In this document: piece after piece, positions 9,344 through 17,723 of the stretch
Numbering within the stretch: the stretch's first letter is position 1
How the letters are laid out: the number at the start of each line of letters is the position of its first letter
Assembly: GCF_014534655.1 (NCBI RefSeq)
Contig: NZ_JACVVD010000001.1
Coordinates: forward strand, 372,001-436,000
From: Paenibacillus sedimenti
GTDB taxonomy: Bacteria > Bacillota > Bacilli > Paenibacillales > NBRC-103111
Reading direction: 5' to 3'
DNA length: 64,000 nucleotides
Made by a program: the position numbers and the translations under genes
The notes under the pieces: model-generated
The model's input: only the letters and a program-made list of their open reading frames with translations
Told to the model about the DNA's origin: nothing
The model's database searches: none

Positions 9344-10561
9344 ATGAAATTTTTCGGTGTCCAAAAAGAAAAGCTTCGAGAGTTAACACAAAAAGAATTT
9401 ACAGCGCTTAGAACGCTTTTTCGTCTAAGTAAAAATATGTTCAACGTCGGTTTGTACACCGTTCGTCAGCATTTTTTTGAAACCGAACAATACCTTCCAT
9501 ACAAAGAAAATTATCATCACTGTAAATGGAATGAAAATTACAAACTTATGGGCTCAGCGGCGGCACAGCAAACGTTGAAAAAAGTGGACGAAGCATTCAA
9601 AAGTTTCTTTGGTCTTTTAAAAACACCGGGCCAAGCGCCACGAATTCCAAAGTACCTGGATAAAGAAAGTTTCTTCGAATTGTCCTTCCCACAGTTTCGA
9701 ATGCAAAAAGACGGTACGTTTGACCTGCCGATGTCTCCAGCATTTAAAAGAGAATTTGGAAAAGTAACGATTCCTTTCCCGAAAAATCTGCGGCCGGAAT
9801 CGGTTTGCGAAATTCGGTTGATCCCGAAATACGATGCTCGTTACATAGAAATTGAATACGTATATGAGATTGAAGCCCAGAAATACGAGTTAAATCCGGA
9901 CCACGCTCTTGCTATTGACCTTGGCATCGACAATCTTGCTGCTTGTATAACTACCCTTGGGACGTCGTTCATTATCGACGGGAAACGTTTAAAATCTTAT
10001 AACCAATGGTACAACAAGGAGAATGCAAGGCTGCAGTCGATCAAGGACAAGCAAGGCATTAAAGAACTTACCTATAATCAAGTCCAACTTGTCGTCAAAC
10101 GAAACAACCGATCTCGCGATTATTTGAACAAAGCGGCTCGATATATCGTCGACTACTGTCTTTCCAATCAAATCGGGAAGATTGTTGTAGGTCATAACGA
10201 AGGTTGGAAACATGAATGTGATATGGGGCGATTGAATAATCAAACCTTTGTTCAGATTCCGCATAGTCAATTAATCAAGACCATCAAAAACCTCTGCACG
10301 CGATACGGGATCGAGTTCGTGAAACAGGAAGAAGCATATACTTCTAAAGCATCATTCATTGATCATGACTTGATTCAAAACATGCAGACGTACTCTGGCA
10401 AACGAATAAAACGCGGGTTGTACCAGACCTTACAGGGATTGTTCGTAAATGCGGATGTTAATGCCGCTGCCAACATTTTGCGAAAAAGTAACCACAAGGC
10501 CTATCAAGGTGAAGTGGCTAGGGGGATTTTGACGTTCCCATCGAGAATTCAATTGGTTTAA
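9344..10561 (+). CDS. tnpB: TnpB-family RNA-guided endonuclease
   Basis: 405 residues. The RuvC-like catalytic triad is visible as D192 (AIDLGIDN), E286 (VVGHNEGW) and D371 (NADVNAAANIL), in the order and spacing of TnpB. The stretch YTSKASF...SGKRIKRGL between the second and third catalytic residues is typical of one TnpB group. The CxxC...CxxC zinc ribbon usually found there is absent. TnpB cuts the empty donor site using a guide RNA made from the element's right end, which favours retention of the element. The ATG at 9344 follows GGAGGTG. The stop lies about 20 bases before the right-end hairpin. Confidence 0.93.
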   Translation: MKFFGVQKEKLRELTQKEFTALRTLFRLSKNMFNVGLYTVRQHFFETEQYLPYKENYHHCKWNENYKLMGSAAAQQTLKKVDEAFKSFFGLLKTPGQAPRIPKYLDKESFFELSFPQFRMQKDGTFDLPMSPAFKREFGKVTIPFPKNLRPESVCEIRLIPKYDARYIEIEYVYEIEAQKYELNPDHALAIDLGIDNLAACITTLGTSFIIDGKRLKSYNQWYNKENARLQSIKDKQGIKELTYNQVQLVVKRNNRSRDYLNKAARYIVDYCLSNQIGKIVVGHNEGWKHECDMGRLNNQTFVQIPHSQLIKTIKNLCTRYGIEFVKQEEAYTSKASFIDHDLIQNMQTYSGKRIKRGLYQTLQGLFVNADVNAAANILRKSNHKAYQGEVARGILTFPSRIQLV

Positions 10562-10610
10562 TACCATTTTATCTCGAAGAATCTCGCGACTTCAGTCACG
10601 AGTAGTTCAA
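10440..10610 (+). ncRNA. Probable TnpB guide RNA (omega/reRNA) region
   Basis: In characterised TnpB elements the guide RNA overlaps the 3' end of tnpB and the right end, and its 3' terminus reads into flanking DNA. The right hairpin (10583-10602) followed by TAGTTCAAAC fits that arrangement; the guide would then start near 10611. The coordinates are inferred by analogy; the RNA's 5' end cannot be read from sequence. Confidence 0.4.
10583..10602 (+). repeat. Right-end hairpin of the IS605-type element
   Basis: CTCGCGACT-TC-AGTCACGAG forms a 9-bp stem with one mismatch. It is the partner of the left-end hairpin and the likely 3' structural element of the guide RNA scaffold. Confidence 0.75.
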
Positions 10611-10642
10611 ACTATAATTAAGTTATTACGTTCACTTGATCG

Positions 10643-11905
10643 ATGAGGTGGGGAAAACTGTCTGATCATTCTTGGAAGGCAATTGCGGCGGAAGCTGTCC
10701 AAAACGGGCGGGATGTGATCGGCATGCACCTCACAATAACGGACGGCTCCGGCAAAACAATGGACGGAATAACTGACGAATTGGTGGCAGCTTTGCAAAG
10801 CCTCATCTATACGCTGGATGACCGCTGGAAGGGAAATAGAAGGAAGCCGCCGGCTGTTGTACTCGGTGATAATGCTTTCTACGAGACGGCTCGCGGACAC
10901 AACTCGATCCGGCTTGCATCGTACGGCACGGCTGACCTTTTCGGGATTACACCGGCCACGAGAGCAGCAGCCGGCATGGCCCAATTGATTAGCGATACCC
11001 GGGACTTGGAAATACTTCGGAAACGGCTTGTGATGATGCCCGTCAATACCGTCTTGGCTTACGAGCGGTTTCTTAAAACATTGCTGAAAATCCCGGCTTC
11101 CGTATATATGGAGTGGGCTGCTCCTAACGGTGAGCAAAAATCTGCAGATCTGAACGGCCAGCAGCTGCAAAGAGGCTGCGCGTATATCAATGAAGTCACC
11201 GTATCGGCGGTTTCTATTCATGTTAAGGGCAGCTTAACCGCAATGAACCTGGCAAAAAGAACATTCCACATGGAATCGGAAGACGGCCATTTTTATAAAG
11301 GACGGCTATCTGATGGAGTCCGGCAGCAATATGCTCTTGAAGATAATATCATAGTGCTGCCTGTCAAGGCGGAGGCAGTGATCGAAAGACGAACAACCTT
11401 TCAGGCTAGCATCAATACGGAGTCTTTCGTTGATACCCTTATAGAGCTTGATACGGATGTGGGACTAGACGTCCAAGAAACTTTATATTCACTAAAGGTG
11501 CTATTCGGCCGTTTGGATGCGTTCGCGGAGCGCGATAATGATTTCGTTTCTAGTCCGGGCATCTCGATCGCTGACTATACGCAGCTTTCTGAAGTGATTG
11601 ATGAGCTGGTTTACAGTAATCCGCTGAAGGGGGCACGCCGTGCGCTGGATCCCGCAGATGTTATGGAGACGCACGATCTCTTGGCAGCGGGAAGGCCGAT
11701 CTTCAGGCTGGTGAAGTTCAGTACGCAAATGCTTCCTGTAAATGATGACTATACGGACGAATACAATTTAAGCTTGAAAGATGCGGCACATTGGAAGGGC
11801 TCCGGCGAGCTAACCAAGCATTTTGCTGCCGCCTATCCTGATATCCTGAAATTGCTGGTACGGATGTCGAACATGATTCATGCGCTCGAGGAAGCCGCAA
11901 AGTGA
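10643..11905 (+). CDS. Hypothetical protein next to the IS element
   Basis: 420 codons from the ATG; I do not recognise the family. No signal peptide or membrane span is visible. The middle (about residues 185-255) has a repeated beta-strand pattern around MESEDGHFYKGRLSDG that resembles small OB/SH3-like barrels seen in other uncharacterised bacterial proteins (weak inference). The ends look helical. A stop codon lies immediately upstream of the ATG and the ATG has no ribosome site. GAGGTGGGG lies just inside the frame and could serve a CTG at 10658. The IS right end is only 40 bases upstream, so the natural 5' end may have been changed by the insertion. The frame is intact for 1.2 kb, which supports a real gene. 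Confidence 0.6.
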   Translation: MRWGKLSDHSWKAIAAEAVQNGRDVIGMHLTITDGSGKTMDGITDELVAALQSLIYTLDDRWKGNRRKPPAVVLGDNAFYETARGHNSIRLASYGTADLFGITPATRAAAGMAQLISDTRDLEILRKRLVMMPVNTVLAYERFLKTLLKIPASVYMEWAAPNGEQKSADLNGQQLQRGCAYINEVTVSAVSIHVKGSLTAMNLAKRTFHMESEDGHFYKGRLSDGVRQQYALEDNIIVLPVKAEAVIERRTTFQASINTESFVDTLIELDTDVGLDVQETLYSLKVLFGRLDAFAERDNDFVSSPGISIADYTQLSEVIDELVYSNPLKGARRALDPADVMETHDLLAAGRPIFRLVKFSTQMLPVNDDYTDEYNLSLKDAAHWKGSGELTKHFAAAYPDILKLLVRMSNMIHALEEAAK

Positions 11906-11954
11906 ACTTGATGTTCAAAGCAGGGTGCATCAAAGGAAGGGAGCCGCATACAAG

Positions 11955-13058
11955 ATGAACGGAAATCATTCATTATTAGAAGCATTTAATCAAACTACCT
12001 ATCCATTAGTCGGTCATGGCAAAAGAAACATTCAAATATTGAAAGATGCATTGGACGATACGGATGGGAATCTGGACAGTGATATGTATGGTGCAGGTAA
12101 GCTTATAAAAGAATTTCAAAATCGTATTGCGCAGTATTTAGGCAAAGAATCCGCCGTGTTTTTCCCTAGTGGAACTATGGCACAGCAAATCGCCTTACGA
12201 ATTTGGTGTGATAAGAAAGGGCTAAAAAAGGTTGCCTATCATCCCTTATGTCATTTAGAGATTCATGAAGAAGACGGGCTGAAGGAATTGCACCAAATCG
12301 AGCCGATTCTATTGGCAGATACAAGCAGACCGGTTCAACTGGAAGATGTACTGAGCATGAATGAGGATATTTCATGTTTATTGCTGGAATTGCCTCAACG
12401 CGAGATTGGCGGACAATTGCCGGATTATAGCGAGCTTGAAGCTATCTCCGCTTATTGCCTGGAAAAAGGGATTAAGTTACACCTGGACGGTGCAAGACTT
12501 TTCGAGATACTTCCCTATTATCAAAAGTCAGCTGCGGAAATCTGCAAGCTTTTTGATAGTGTTTATGTTTCATTCTATAAAGGGATTGGCGGGATTGCCG
12601 GAGCGATTCTTGCTGGCGACGATGCTTTTACAAAGGAATCAAAAGTATGGAAAAGGCGACACGGCGGTGATTTAATCAGCCTTTATCCTTATATCATCAG
12701 CGCAGATTACTATTTCACGCAAAGGTTGCCTAAAATGGGCCAGTATTACGAAGAAGCTAAAGAGTTGGCTGGTTTGTATAATCAGTGCCATGCTGTTGTA
12801 ACAAAGCCACCAGAGCCTGTTTCGAATATGTTTCATGTTCATATTGATTTGCCAAAAGAGAAACTGGAGGCTATTTTAATACACATTTATGAGGCAACGG
12901 CAATCGGTTTAACCTCTTACTTAAGAGAATCCAGCGAGACCGCCTGCTCTTTCGAAGTGAATATCGGTGATCGGTATGCACATGTTCCCAAAGTGGGGAT
13001 AATAAAAGCTTTTCAAATGCTCGATGAGAGGATAAAAGAAACCTCAGGTCTTCATTGA
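11955..13058 (+). CDS. Threonine aldolase / beta-eliminating lyase family PLP enzyme
   Basis: 367 residues. Fold-type I PLP enzyme of the low-specificity threonine aldolase family, which cleaves L-threonine or allo-threonine to glycine and acetaldehyde. Visible marks are FFPSGTMAQQIALRI (residues 69-83), HLDGAR with D178, and the PLP lysine K209 in SFYKGIGGIAGA. The ATG at 11955 follows AAAGGAAGGGA. It may be co-transcribed with the preceding unknown gene, and a terminator overlaps its 3' end. The gene is noticeably more AT-rich than the NRPS region. The exact substrate is not certain, since related lyases share this fold. Confidence 0.85.
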   Translation: MNGNHSLLEAFNQTTYPLVGHGKRNIQILKDALDDTDGNLDSDMYGAGKLIKEFQNRIAQYLGKESAVFFPSGTMAQQIALRIWCDKKGLKKVAYHPLCHLEIHEEDGLKELHQIEPILLADTSRPVQLEDVLSMNEDISCLLLELPQREIGGQLPDYSELEAISAYCLEKGIKLHLDGARLFEILPYYQKSAAEICKLFDSVYVSFYKGIGGIAGAILAGDDAFTKESKVWKRRHGGDLISLYPYIISADYYFTQRLPKMGQYYEEAKELAGLYNQCHAVVTKPPEPVSNMFHVHIDLPKEKLEAILIHIYEATAIGLTSYLRESSETACSFEVNIGDRYAHVPKVGIIKAFQMLDERIKETSGLH

Positions 13059-13075
13059 CCGGAGGTTTCTTTGTT
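13038..13075 (+). terminator. Terminator overlapping the aldolase stop codon
   Basis: GAAACCTC...GAGGTTTC with an inner GGTC/GACC pair forms a long stem followed by TTTGTTTG. The stem begins inside the last codons of the aldolase gene. It separates the aldolase from the convergent AraC gene. Confidence 0.8.
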
Positions 13076-13089
13076 TGTAGACCGAAAAA

Positions 13090-13971
13090 TTATGAGTTAG
13101 ATCTATTCTTTTTACGATAAAAAGAAGGATTAACGCCTTCAATTTTTTTGAATGCTTTACTAAAAGAATGAATATCCGGAAATCCGATAAGTTCCGCAAT
13201 TCGTTTTAAAGGTTCATCAGTAAACTGGATCATCTCTCTTGCTTTTTCGATTCTCATTAATTGGTGATATTGGATAGGACTCATCCCGAATGTTTGATTA
13301 AACAGGGTGATCAAATAGTACTTGCTGATTCCGGATATTTTGGCCAGTTCATCTAAAGTCACCTTTTGACCAATGTTATGCTTTAGAAAAATTCTGACTT
13401 GCTCCAGCTCATTGATATTGGAAAGTATGTGAGGATTTTTGTTCCAATAGTTCTCGCGTAATAATGCGGTGAATAATTGAGTAAATAATCCTTTCATATT
13501 CAATTCATAAAATGGCAGCTTCATTTGAAATTCTCGTATAATTTCAAAAAGTATTTTCTCGATAGCTAAATGATGCCGCAACCGTAAATGACTAGCCAAA
13601 GGAATCGTTAATCTGTCAATCTCGTCGCTTCGGAACCACTTCATTTCATCGTTCGTCATATGTTCAAATGTTTTAAAAGAAACTTTGACATCGGGACTAT
13701 CTTCTTGATAGAACAAATCAAAATGTAAATGGGGTTGCCGAACTAAATCTGTTCCGACTTTGCTAATCGAATGCCTTTGTTTGGGGCGAAAGAAAAAGAT
13801 GTCGCCCGGTTCTCCGAAATAAACATCATCCTCTATAATCACTTTTAATCTGCCTTCTTTGAGATAAAGGATCTCATAGTCAAATAATACTCTTTCCTCC
13901 AAATACCAAGGAAATGAAACATAGCTATCCATAGCAATTCGTAAATAAGGCGACAGATTGTGTATGTTCAA
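13090..13971 (-). CDS. AraC-family transcriptional regulator
   Basis: 293 residues from a TTG start (13971) that follows GTGGGAGG; a more upstream in-frame TTG at 14001 lacks a site. The N-terminal half is a cupin-like sensor (around VYFGEPGDIFFFRPKQRHS), and the C-terminal ~100 residues are two helix-turn-helix motifs typical of AraC (LAKISGISKYYLITLFNQTF and IAELIGFPDIHSFSKAFKKI). It is transcribed away from the fructan/DFA genes, so it is their probable regulator. A 21-bp direct repeat lies in the divergent region (14061-14100). A degraded copy of part of this gene lies at 19852-19968. Confidence 0.9.
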   Translation of the reverse strand: MNIHNLSPYLRIAMDSYVSFPWYLEERVLFDYEILYLKEGRLKVIIEDDVYFGEPGDIFFFRPKQRHSISKVGTDLVRQPHLHFDLFYQEDSPDVKVSFKTFEHMTNDEMKWFRSDEIDRLTIPLASHLRLRHHLAIEKILFEIIREFQMKLPFYELNMKGLFTQLFTALLRENYWNKNPHILSNINELEQVRIFLKHNIGQKVTLDELAKISGISKYYLITLFNQTFGMSPIQYHQLMRIEKAREMIQFTDEPLKRIAELIGFPDIHSFSKAFKKIEGVNPSFYRKKNRSNS

Positions 13972-14060
13972 GTATGAGCCTCCCACCGCAATATTTGACA
14001 AATTAATAATAATTTAAGCCAACGACAATGCTGCAATATTAGTATATCATTGGTTTTGTG

Positions 14061-14100
14061 GAAAAGAAAACGTTTAACTGCGAAAAGAAAACGTTTTACC
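14061..14100. promoter_or_regulatory. 21-bp direct repeat, candidate AraC-family operator
   Basis: GAAAAGAAAACGTTT occurs at 14061 and again at 14082, exactly 21 bp apart (two helical turns), in the divergent region between the AraC gene and the GH172 remnant/ABC importer. Direct repeats with this spacing are typical AraC-type half-sites. The core AAAACGTTTT is also palindromic, so a LacI-type or CcpA-like site is an alternative. Confidence 0.55.
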
Positions 14101-14169
14101 GAGAAAATCAAACATTTTCAAGAAACACAATTTTGGATAATCAAAATGAAAATGATGGAGGAATTGACT

Positions 14170-14486
14170 ATGAACGCTGGCAACCAAATAGTCCTTTAGG
14201 ATGACTACCATTTATTAAAGATGCACGCAGTCTTCGTGAATTAGTGTGGCCGCCTTCTTTGCACGGTACAGGTACAGAGGATTATTTTAATGCAGCTTGG
14301 GGATTTCCTAGCGGAGAGTATGCTGCTCCCTACCATGGAATTTCATTAGGAAGCGATGTCCAGGAGCATTTTGGTAAATGGAGCTTATATCGTTTCCACG
14401 CAGCCGGAATTGCCGGCGCTGGAGAAAAGATTGCCTCGCAGATGGCCAGAGCATGGTTTATGGGATCGATAATAATAAGGGGGTAA
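14170..14486 (+). pseudogene. GH172 (DUF2961) remnant, internally deleted
   Basis: A ribosome site (TGGAGGAA) and ATG at 14170 start a frame that stops after nine codons. The same frame then continues as a piece of a GH172/DUF2961 protein, with the characteristic LHGTGTEDYFNAAWG, YHGISL and KWSLYRFH segments, ending at 14486 with unrelated sequence. GH172 enzymes include difructose dianhydride I synthase/hydrolase and other fructofuranosyl or arabinofuranosyl hydrolases. The start and part of the C-terminal half remain and most of the gene is gone. It sits exactly where the first gene of the importer operon would be, which supports a former role in difructose-anhydride use. Confidence 0.8.
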
Positions 14487-14492
14487 CTTTCT

Positions 14493-15872
14493 ATGAAATT
14501 AAAAGGTAAATTATTATCCGGTAGTCTTGTATTATGCATGTCTTTTTCAGCGATATTGGCTGGCTGTTCCAGTAATGAAAAGAACCCTGAAAGCTCTGCG
14601 TCCAATAAAGGACAACAGACTTCTGAGAAAGGCGCATCTGGCTCGTCGGATAAATCCATTACGGTTCTGGTTGAGGGCGGAAGTCCGGCAAATACGGTCG
14701 CCAGCCAGACGGCTGAAGAATTCAAGCAAAAGACCGGCTATGAAGTGAAAATTGAGACGGTTCCCTACATCGGAGTTTACGATAAATTAAACGTAGAAAT
14801 GAAAGCGAATTCAGGAGCGTACGATGTCGCCACGATCGATATCCTGTGGTTTCCTGCTCTGGCCAAAAACTTGGTAGCCATGGATGACATCATGACAGAC
14901 GAAGTCAAAAATGATTTTGTGCCAAATGTAGTTGACGGCGGTAAAGTAAACGGTAAAATTCTGGGCATGCCGGTTTGGACGAATTCCAAAATTTTATTGT
15001 ATCGAACGGATCTGTTCAATGACCCGAAGGAACAAGAGGCATTTAAGGCTAAATATGGATATGATTTGAAACCGCCAACGAATTGGCAGCAATACAGGGA
15101 TGTCGCTAAGTTCTTTACTCGTGATACCGATAGTGATGGGAAAATTGAACAATATGGCACAGGCATATTAGGAATGAATAACGGTGATTCGGTTGCCAGT
15201 TGGTTGGACCATGCTGCGCAAGCAGGAGCCAAGCCGCTAGTTGTAGGCAAAGATAATAAAGCTTTAGTCAACTCGGAGCCATATGTAAAAGCTCTGGAAT
15301 TTGAAACAAAGATTTTGCGTGAAGATAAGTCTGCGCCGGAAGGTGCGCTGAACATGGCCTCTTCTGAAATTTCTGAAATGTTTTGGAATGGAAAAATGGC
15401 GATGATGCTGGAGTGGGCTCATTTCTTTGTCCCTTCTAATGATGCAAGTAAATCGAAAGTAGCGGGGAAAGTGGGAGCGGCACCCATGATTGCCGGGGAT
15501 TCCGGAGTAGGGGTAGTACCTGGACCTTGGTATCAAGTCATCCCGAGCACGTCCAAAAAACAAGATATCGCCAAACAATACGTGAAATTTATTTATGAAA
15601 AAAATGAATTGTTTATGAATGCATTGGGTGTGGCTGCACGAAAATCGGTCTTTGAGAGTTATGGCCAAAAACCGGAATATGCACACCTGAAAGCGCTTGA
15701 AACTACGCTGGCCGGCAGCAAAACACAGAATCGCCCGGTATTGACACACTGGAACGAAATCGAAAGCGAAGCCTTAGTCACTGCGATTCAAGTAGCTCTC
15801 TCAGGAAAGGAAACACCACAAGCAGCATTAAACAGAGCAGCAGCGATAATTAACGAGATACAAGGCAGATAA
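14493..15872 (+). CDS. ABC importer sugar-binding lipoprotein (family 1)
   Basis: 459 residues with a lipoprotein signal ending LAGC (Cys25), followed by a Ser-rich linker and a family 1 solute-binding fold. It would capture an oligosaccharide at the cell surface and deliver it to the two downstream permeases. The ATG follows AAGGGGG. A hairpin with T-run directly after the gene probably lets the binding protein be made in excess over the permeases. Neighbours (AraC regulator, GH172 remnant, GH91, broken GH32) suggest fructo-oligosaccharide or difructose anhydride as substrate (inference). No ATPase gene is in the operon, so a shared MsmX-type ATPase elsewhere would be needed. Confidence 0.9.
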   Translation: MKLKGKLLSGSLVLCMSFSAILAGCSSNEKNPESSASNKGQQTSEKGASGSSDKSITVLVEGGSPANTVASQTAEEFKQKTGYEVKIETVPYIGVYDKLNVEMKANSGAYDVATIDILWFPALAKNLVAMDDIMTDEVKNDFVPNVVDGGKVNGKILGMPVWTNSKILLYRTDLFNDPKEQEAFKAKYGYDLKPPTNWQQYRDVAKFFTRDTDSDGKIEQYGTGILGMNNGDSVASWLDHAAQAGAKPLVVGKDNKALVNSEPYVKALEFETKILREDKSAPEGALNMASSEISEMFWNGKMAMMLEWAHFFVPSNDASKSKVAGKVGAAPMIAGDSGVGVVPGPWYQVIPSTSKKQDIAKQYVKFIYEKNELFMNALGVAARKSVFESYGQKPEYAHLKALETTLAGSKTQNRPVLTHWNEIESEALVTAIQVALSGKETPQAALNRAAAIINEIQGR

Positions 15873-15882
15873 GCGGGAATTA

Positions 15883-15908
15883 GGGGCTGTGGTTCAAGCC
15901 CCTTTTTT
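15883..15908 (+). terminator. Intra-operon terminator/attenuator after the binding-protein gene
   Basis: GGGGCT...AGCCCC with an 8-base loop followed by six T. It lies between the binding protein and the permeases, a common way of giving higher binding-protein output. Confidence 0.8.
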
Positions 15909-15942
15909 AACCGCATTCAATTCTCGCAGAAGGATGATGGAT

Positions 15943-16824
15943 ATGTCTTCAAGGGATCAGAAGTTTTCTTTCTTATTTTTTTTACCGGCTTTCGTTTTCA
16001 TGATCTTGTTTTTTGTTTACCCGATGCTGCTGCTTTTTAAGGATAGTTTTTTTGACGATGAGGATCCTTCCAAATTTATAGGTTTACAGCATTATACGAA
16101 GGCACTCACTTCGGATACCTTCTATCAATCTTTGTCTAATACGATCGAATATGTCATCGGTGCAGTAGCAATTGAGTTGATATTAGGCATGATCCTTGCG
16201 CTTTTGCTGAGTACTGGGTTCAAAGGCGCCAACATCATTCGGACTTTACTACTGAGTCCGTTAATGATTTCGCCTTTGGTTTGCGGGTTAATATGGAAGT
16301 TTATGCTGAACGACCAATTTGGCATTTTAAATGTCATTTTATACAACATCGGTTTGGTCAAGACTCCTCAAAGTATCTTGTGGTTATCTGACAGCAAGTA
16401 CGCGCTAATCTCCTGTATGATTGCCGACGTATGGCTTACCACACCATTTATGATGCTGATCCTATTAGCGGGTATACAAGGAATACCTGAAAGTTTATAT
16501 GAAGCGGCGCGCATTGACGGAGCCAATAAGTTTCAGAACTTCTTGCATATCACGCTGCCGAGTTTAAAACCGGTCATTGTCGTTGCAGTTATCATACGTA
16601 TCATTGATGCGGCTAAATCATTTGATATTATTTGGGTAATGACACAAGGCGGTCCTAGCGGGTCCTCTTCGTTAATAAGTACATTAATTTATAAATCGGT
16701 AGCCAGATACAATCAAGAAGGCTATGCAAGCGCAATGGCTGTAATCTTTATGATTATTTTGCTGGCCATCTGTTCATTCTTTTTTAAACAATTCTGGAAT
16801 CCAACTAAGAAAGCGGTTCGATAG
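15943..16824 (+). CDS. ABC sugar permease (MalF-type)
   Basis: About 293 residues with six predicted membrane spans and the EAA motif (YEAARIDGANKFQNFLHITLP) that contacts the ATPase. The ATG at 15943 is chosen because AGAAGG sits 9 bases before it; in-frame ATGs at 15934 and 15937 are too close to that site. It pairs with the next gene as the membrane channel of the importer. The very AT-rich coding sequence fits the rest of this island. Confidence 0.92.
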   Translation: MSSRDQKFSFLFFLPAFVFMILFFVYPMLLLFKDSFFDDEDPSKFIGLQHYTKALTSDTFYQSLSNTIEYVIGAVAIELILGMILALLLSTGFKGANIIRTLLLSPLMISPLVCGLIWKFMLNDQFGILNVILYNIGLVKTPQSILWLSDSKYALISCMIADVWLTTPFMMLILLAGIQGIPESLYEAARIDGANKFQNFLHITLPSLKPVIVVAVIIRIIDAAKSFDIIWVMTQGGPSGSSSLISTLIYKSVARYNQEGYASAMAVIFMIILLAICSFFFKQFWNPTKKAVR

Positions 16825-16840
16825 AAAGGAGATCAGCAAG

Positions 16841-17686
16841 ATGGTTATAACCATGAGTAAACAAAAATCCAGAGTTGCCGGGTTATTTGTACTCGTTATC
16901 TCATGTATCTTTTTGATTGTTACATTATTCCCGTATGCATACCTTGTGTTATCTTCATTGAAACCGCCAAGGGAAGTGATCTCCACAAACCCGTCGTTTT
17001 TTCCTTCTGTTTTTACTTTATCCAATTATAATGCCCTGTTTCATCAATTGACCATCGGCAAATATTTTATTAACAGTCTTCTAACCGCATTGGCAGGGAC
17101 ACTATTGAGTGTTTTTCTGGGATCATTAGCTGCTTATGGCTTAACCAGGTTTTCATCAAAGCTCGGGAATTTGTTTTTGCTGTTTACTTTAGGGGTGCGT
17201 ATGACGCCTCTGATCAGCGTTGCAATACCCTTGTACCGTATTATTGGGCAATTAGGTTTAATGGATACAAAAATAGCATTAGTCTTAGTCTACACCAGCA
17301 TCAACATTCCGTTTGTCATTTGGATGATGATTGGTTTTTTCGACAATTTGCCCAAAGAGCTTGATGAATCCGGGCGTGTCGACGGCTGCGGAATGTTTGG
17401 AACATTTATGCGTATTATTTTGCCGATCTCGCTGCCTGGATTAGCAACTACCGCAATTTTTAGCTTTATGCTTTCTTGGAATGATTTCTTATTCGCGTTG
17501 CTTTTAACAAGCACTTCGGCTAAGACGGTGCCAGTGGGAATTTCAGAGTTTTTAACAGCATACGGTTTGGATCTAGGCCCCATGACGGCTGCGGCAACCC
17601 TATTTAGCGTGCCTGTCATGCTGTTTTCATTCGTCATGCAGAAATACATTGTTAGCGGAATGACGATGGGTGCCGTTAAAGAATAG
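16841..17686 (+). CDS. ABC sugar permease (MalG-type)
   Basis: 281 residues, six membrane spans, and the EAA-like loop (LDESGRVDGCGMFGTFMRIILP). It starts 17 bases after the first permease behind AAAGGAG. With the lipoprotein and MalF-type protein it forms a carbohydrate importer of the family that uses a shared ATPase. Most likely substrate from context: difructose anhydride or short fructans. Confidence 0.92.
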   Translation: MVITMSKQKSRVAGLFVLVISCIFLIVTLFPYAYLVLSSLKPPREVISTNPSFFPSVFTLSNYNALFHQLTIGKYFINSLLTALAGTLLSVFLGSLAAYGLTRFSSKLGNLFLLFTLGVRMTPLISVAIPLYRIIGQLGLMDTKIALVLVYTSINIPFVIWMMIGFFDNLPKELDESGRVDGCGMFGTFMRIILPISLPGLATTAIFSFMLSWNDFLFALLLTSTSAKTVPVGISEFLTAYGLDLGPMTAAATLFSVPVMLFSFVMQKYIVSGMTMGAVKE

Positions 17687-17723
17687 AGACTGAATACTGC
17701 AAAAAAGAGTGGAGGATACACGG

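Larger units (their letters stand above)
9236..10606 (+). mobile_element. IS200/IS605-superfamily element, TnpB-only (IS1341-like)
   Basis: Each end carries a near-identical small hairpin (9236-9255 and 10583-10602) that shares the core GACTTCAGTCA, as expected for IS605-type single-strand ends. Between them is one gene, a TnpB-family RNA-guided nuclease. There is no HUH transposase (TnpA), so the element cannot move by itself and would need TnpA in trans. The exact outer boundaries are not certain; the right end probably lies within a few bases after the right hairpin. There are no target duplications, which is normal for this class. Confidence 0.82.

Noticed and set aside
10643-10720. Gene interrupted by the IS element with its 5' half on the left side
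   Set aside because: The left flank (9098-9235) holds only a terminator and no matching coding sequence, so a split gene cannot be supported.
14244-14486. 80-codon frame as a complete small gene
   Set aside because: It is an internal piece of the GH172 remnant, not an independent gene.
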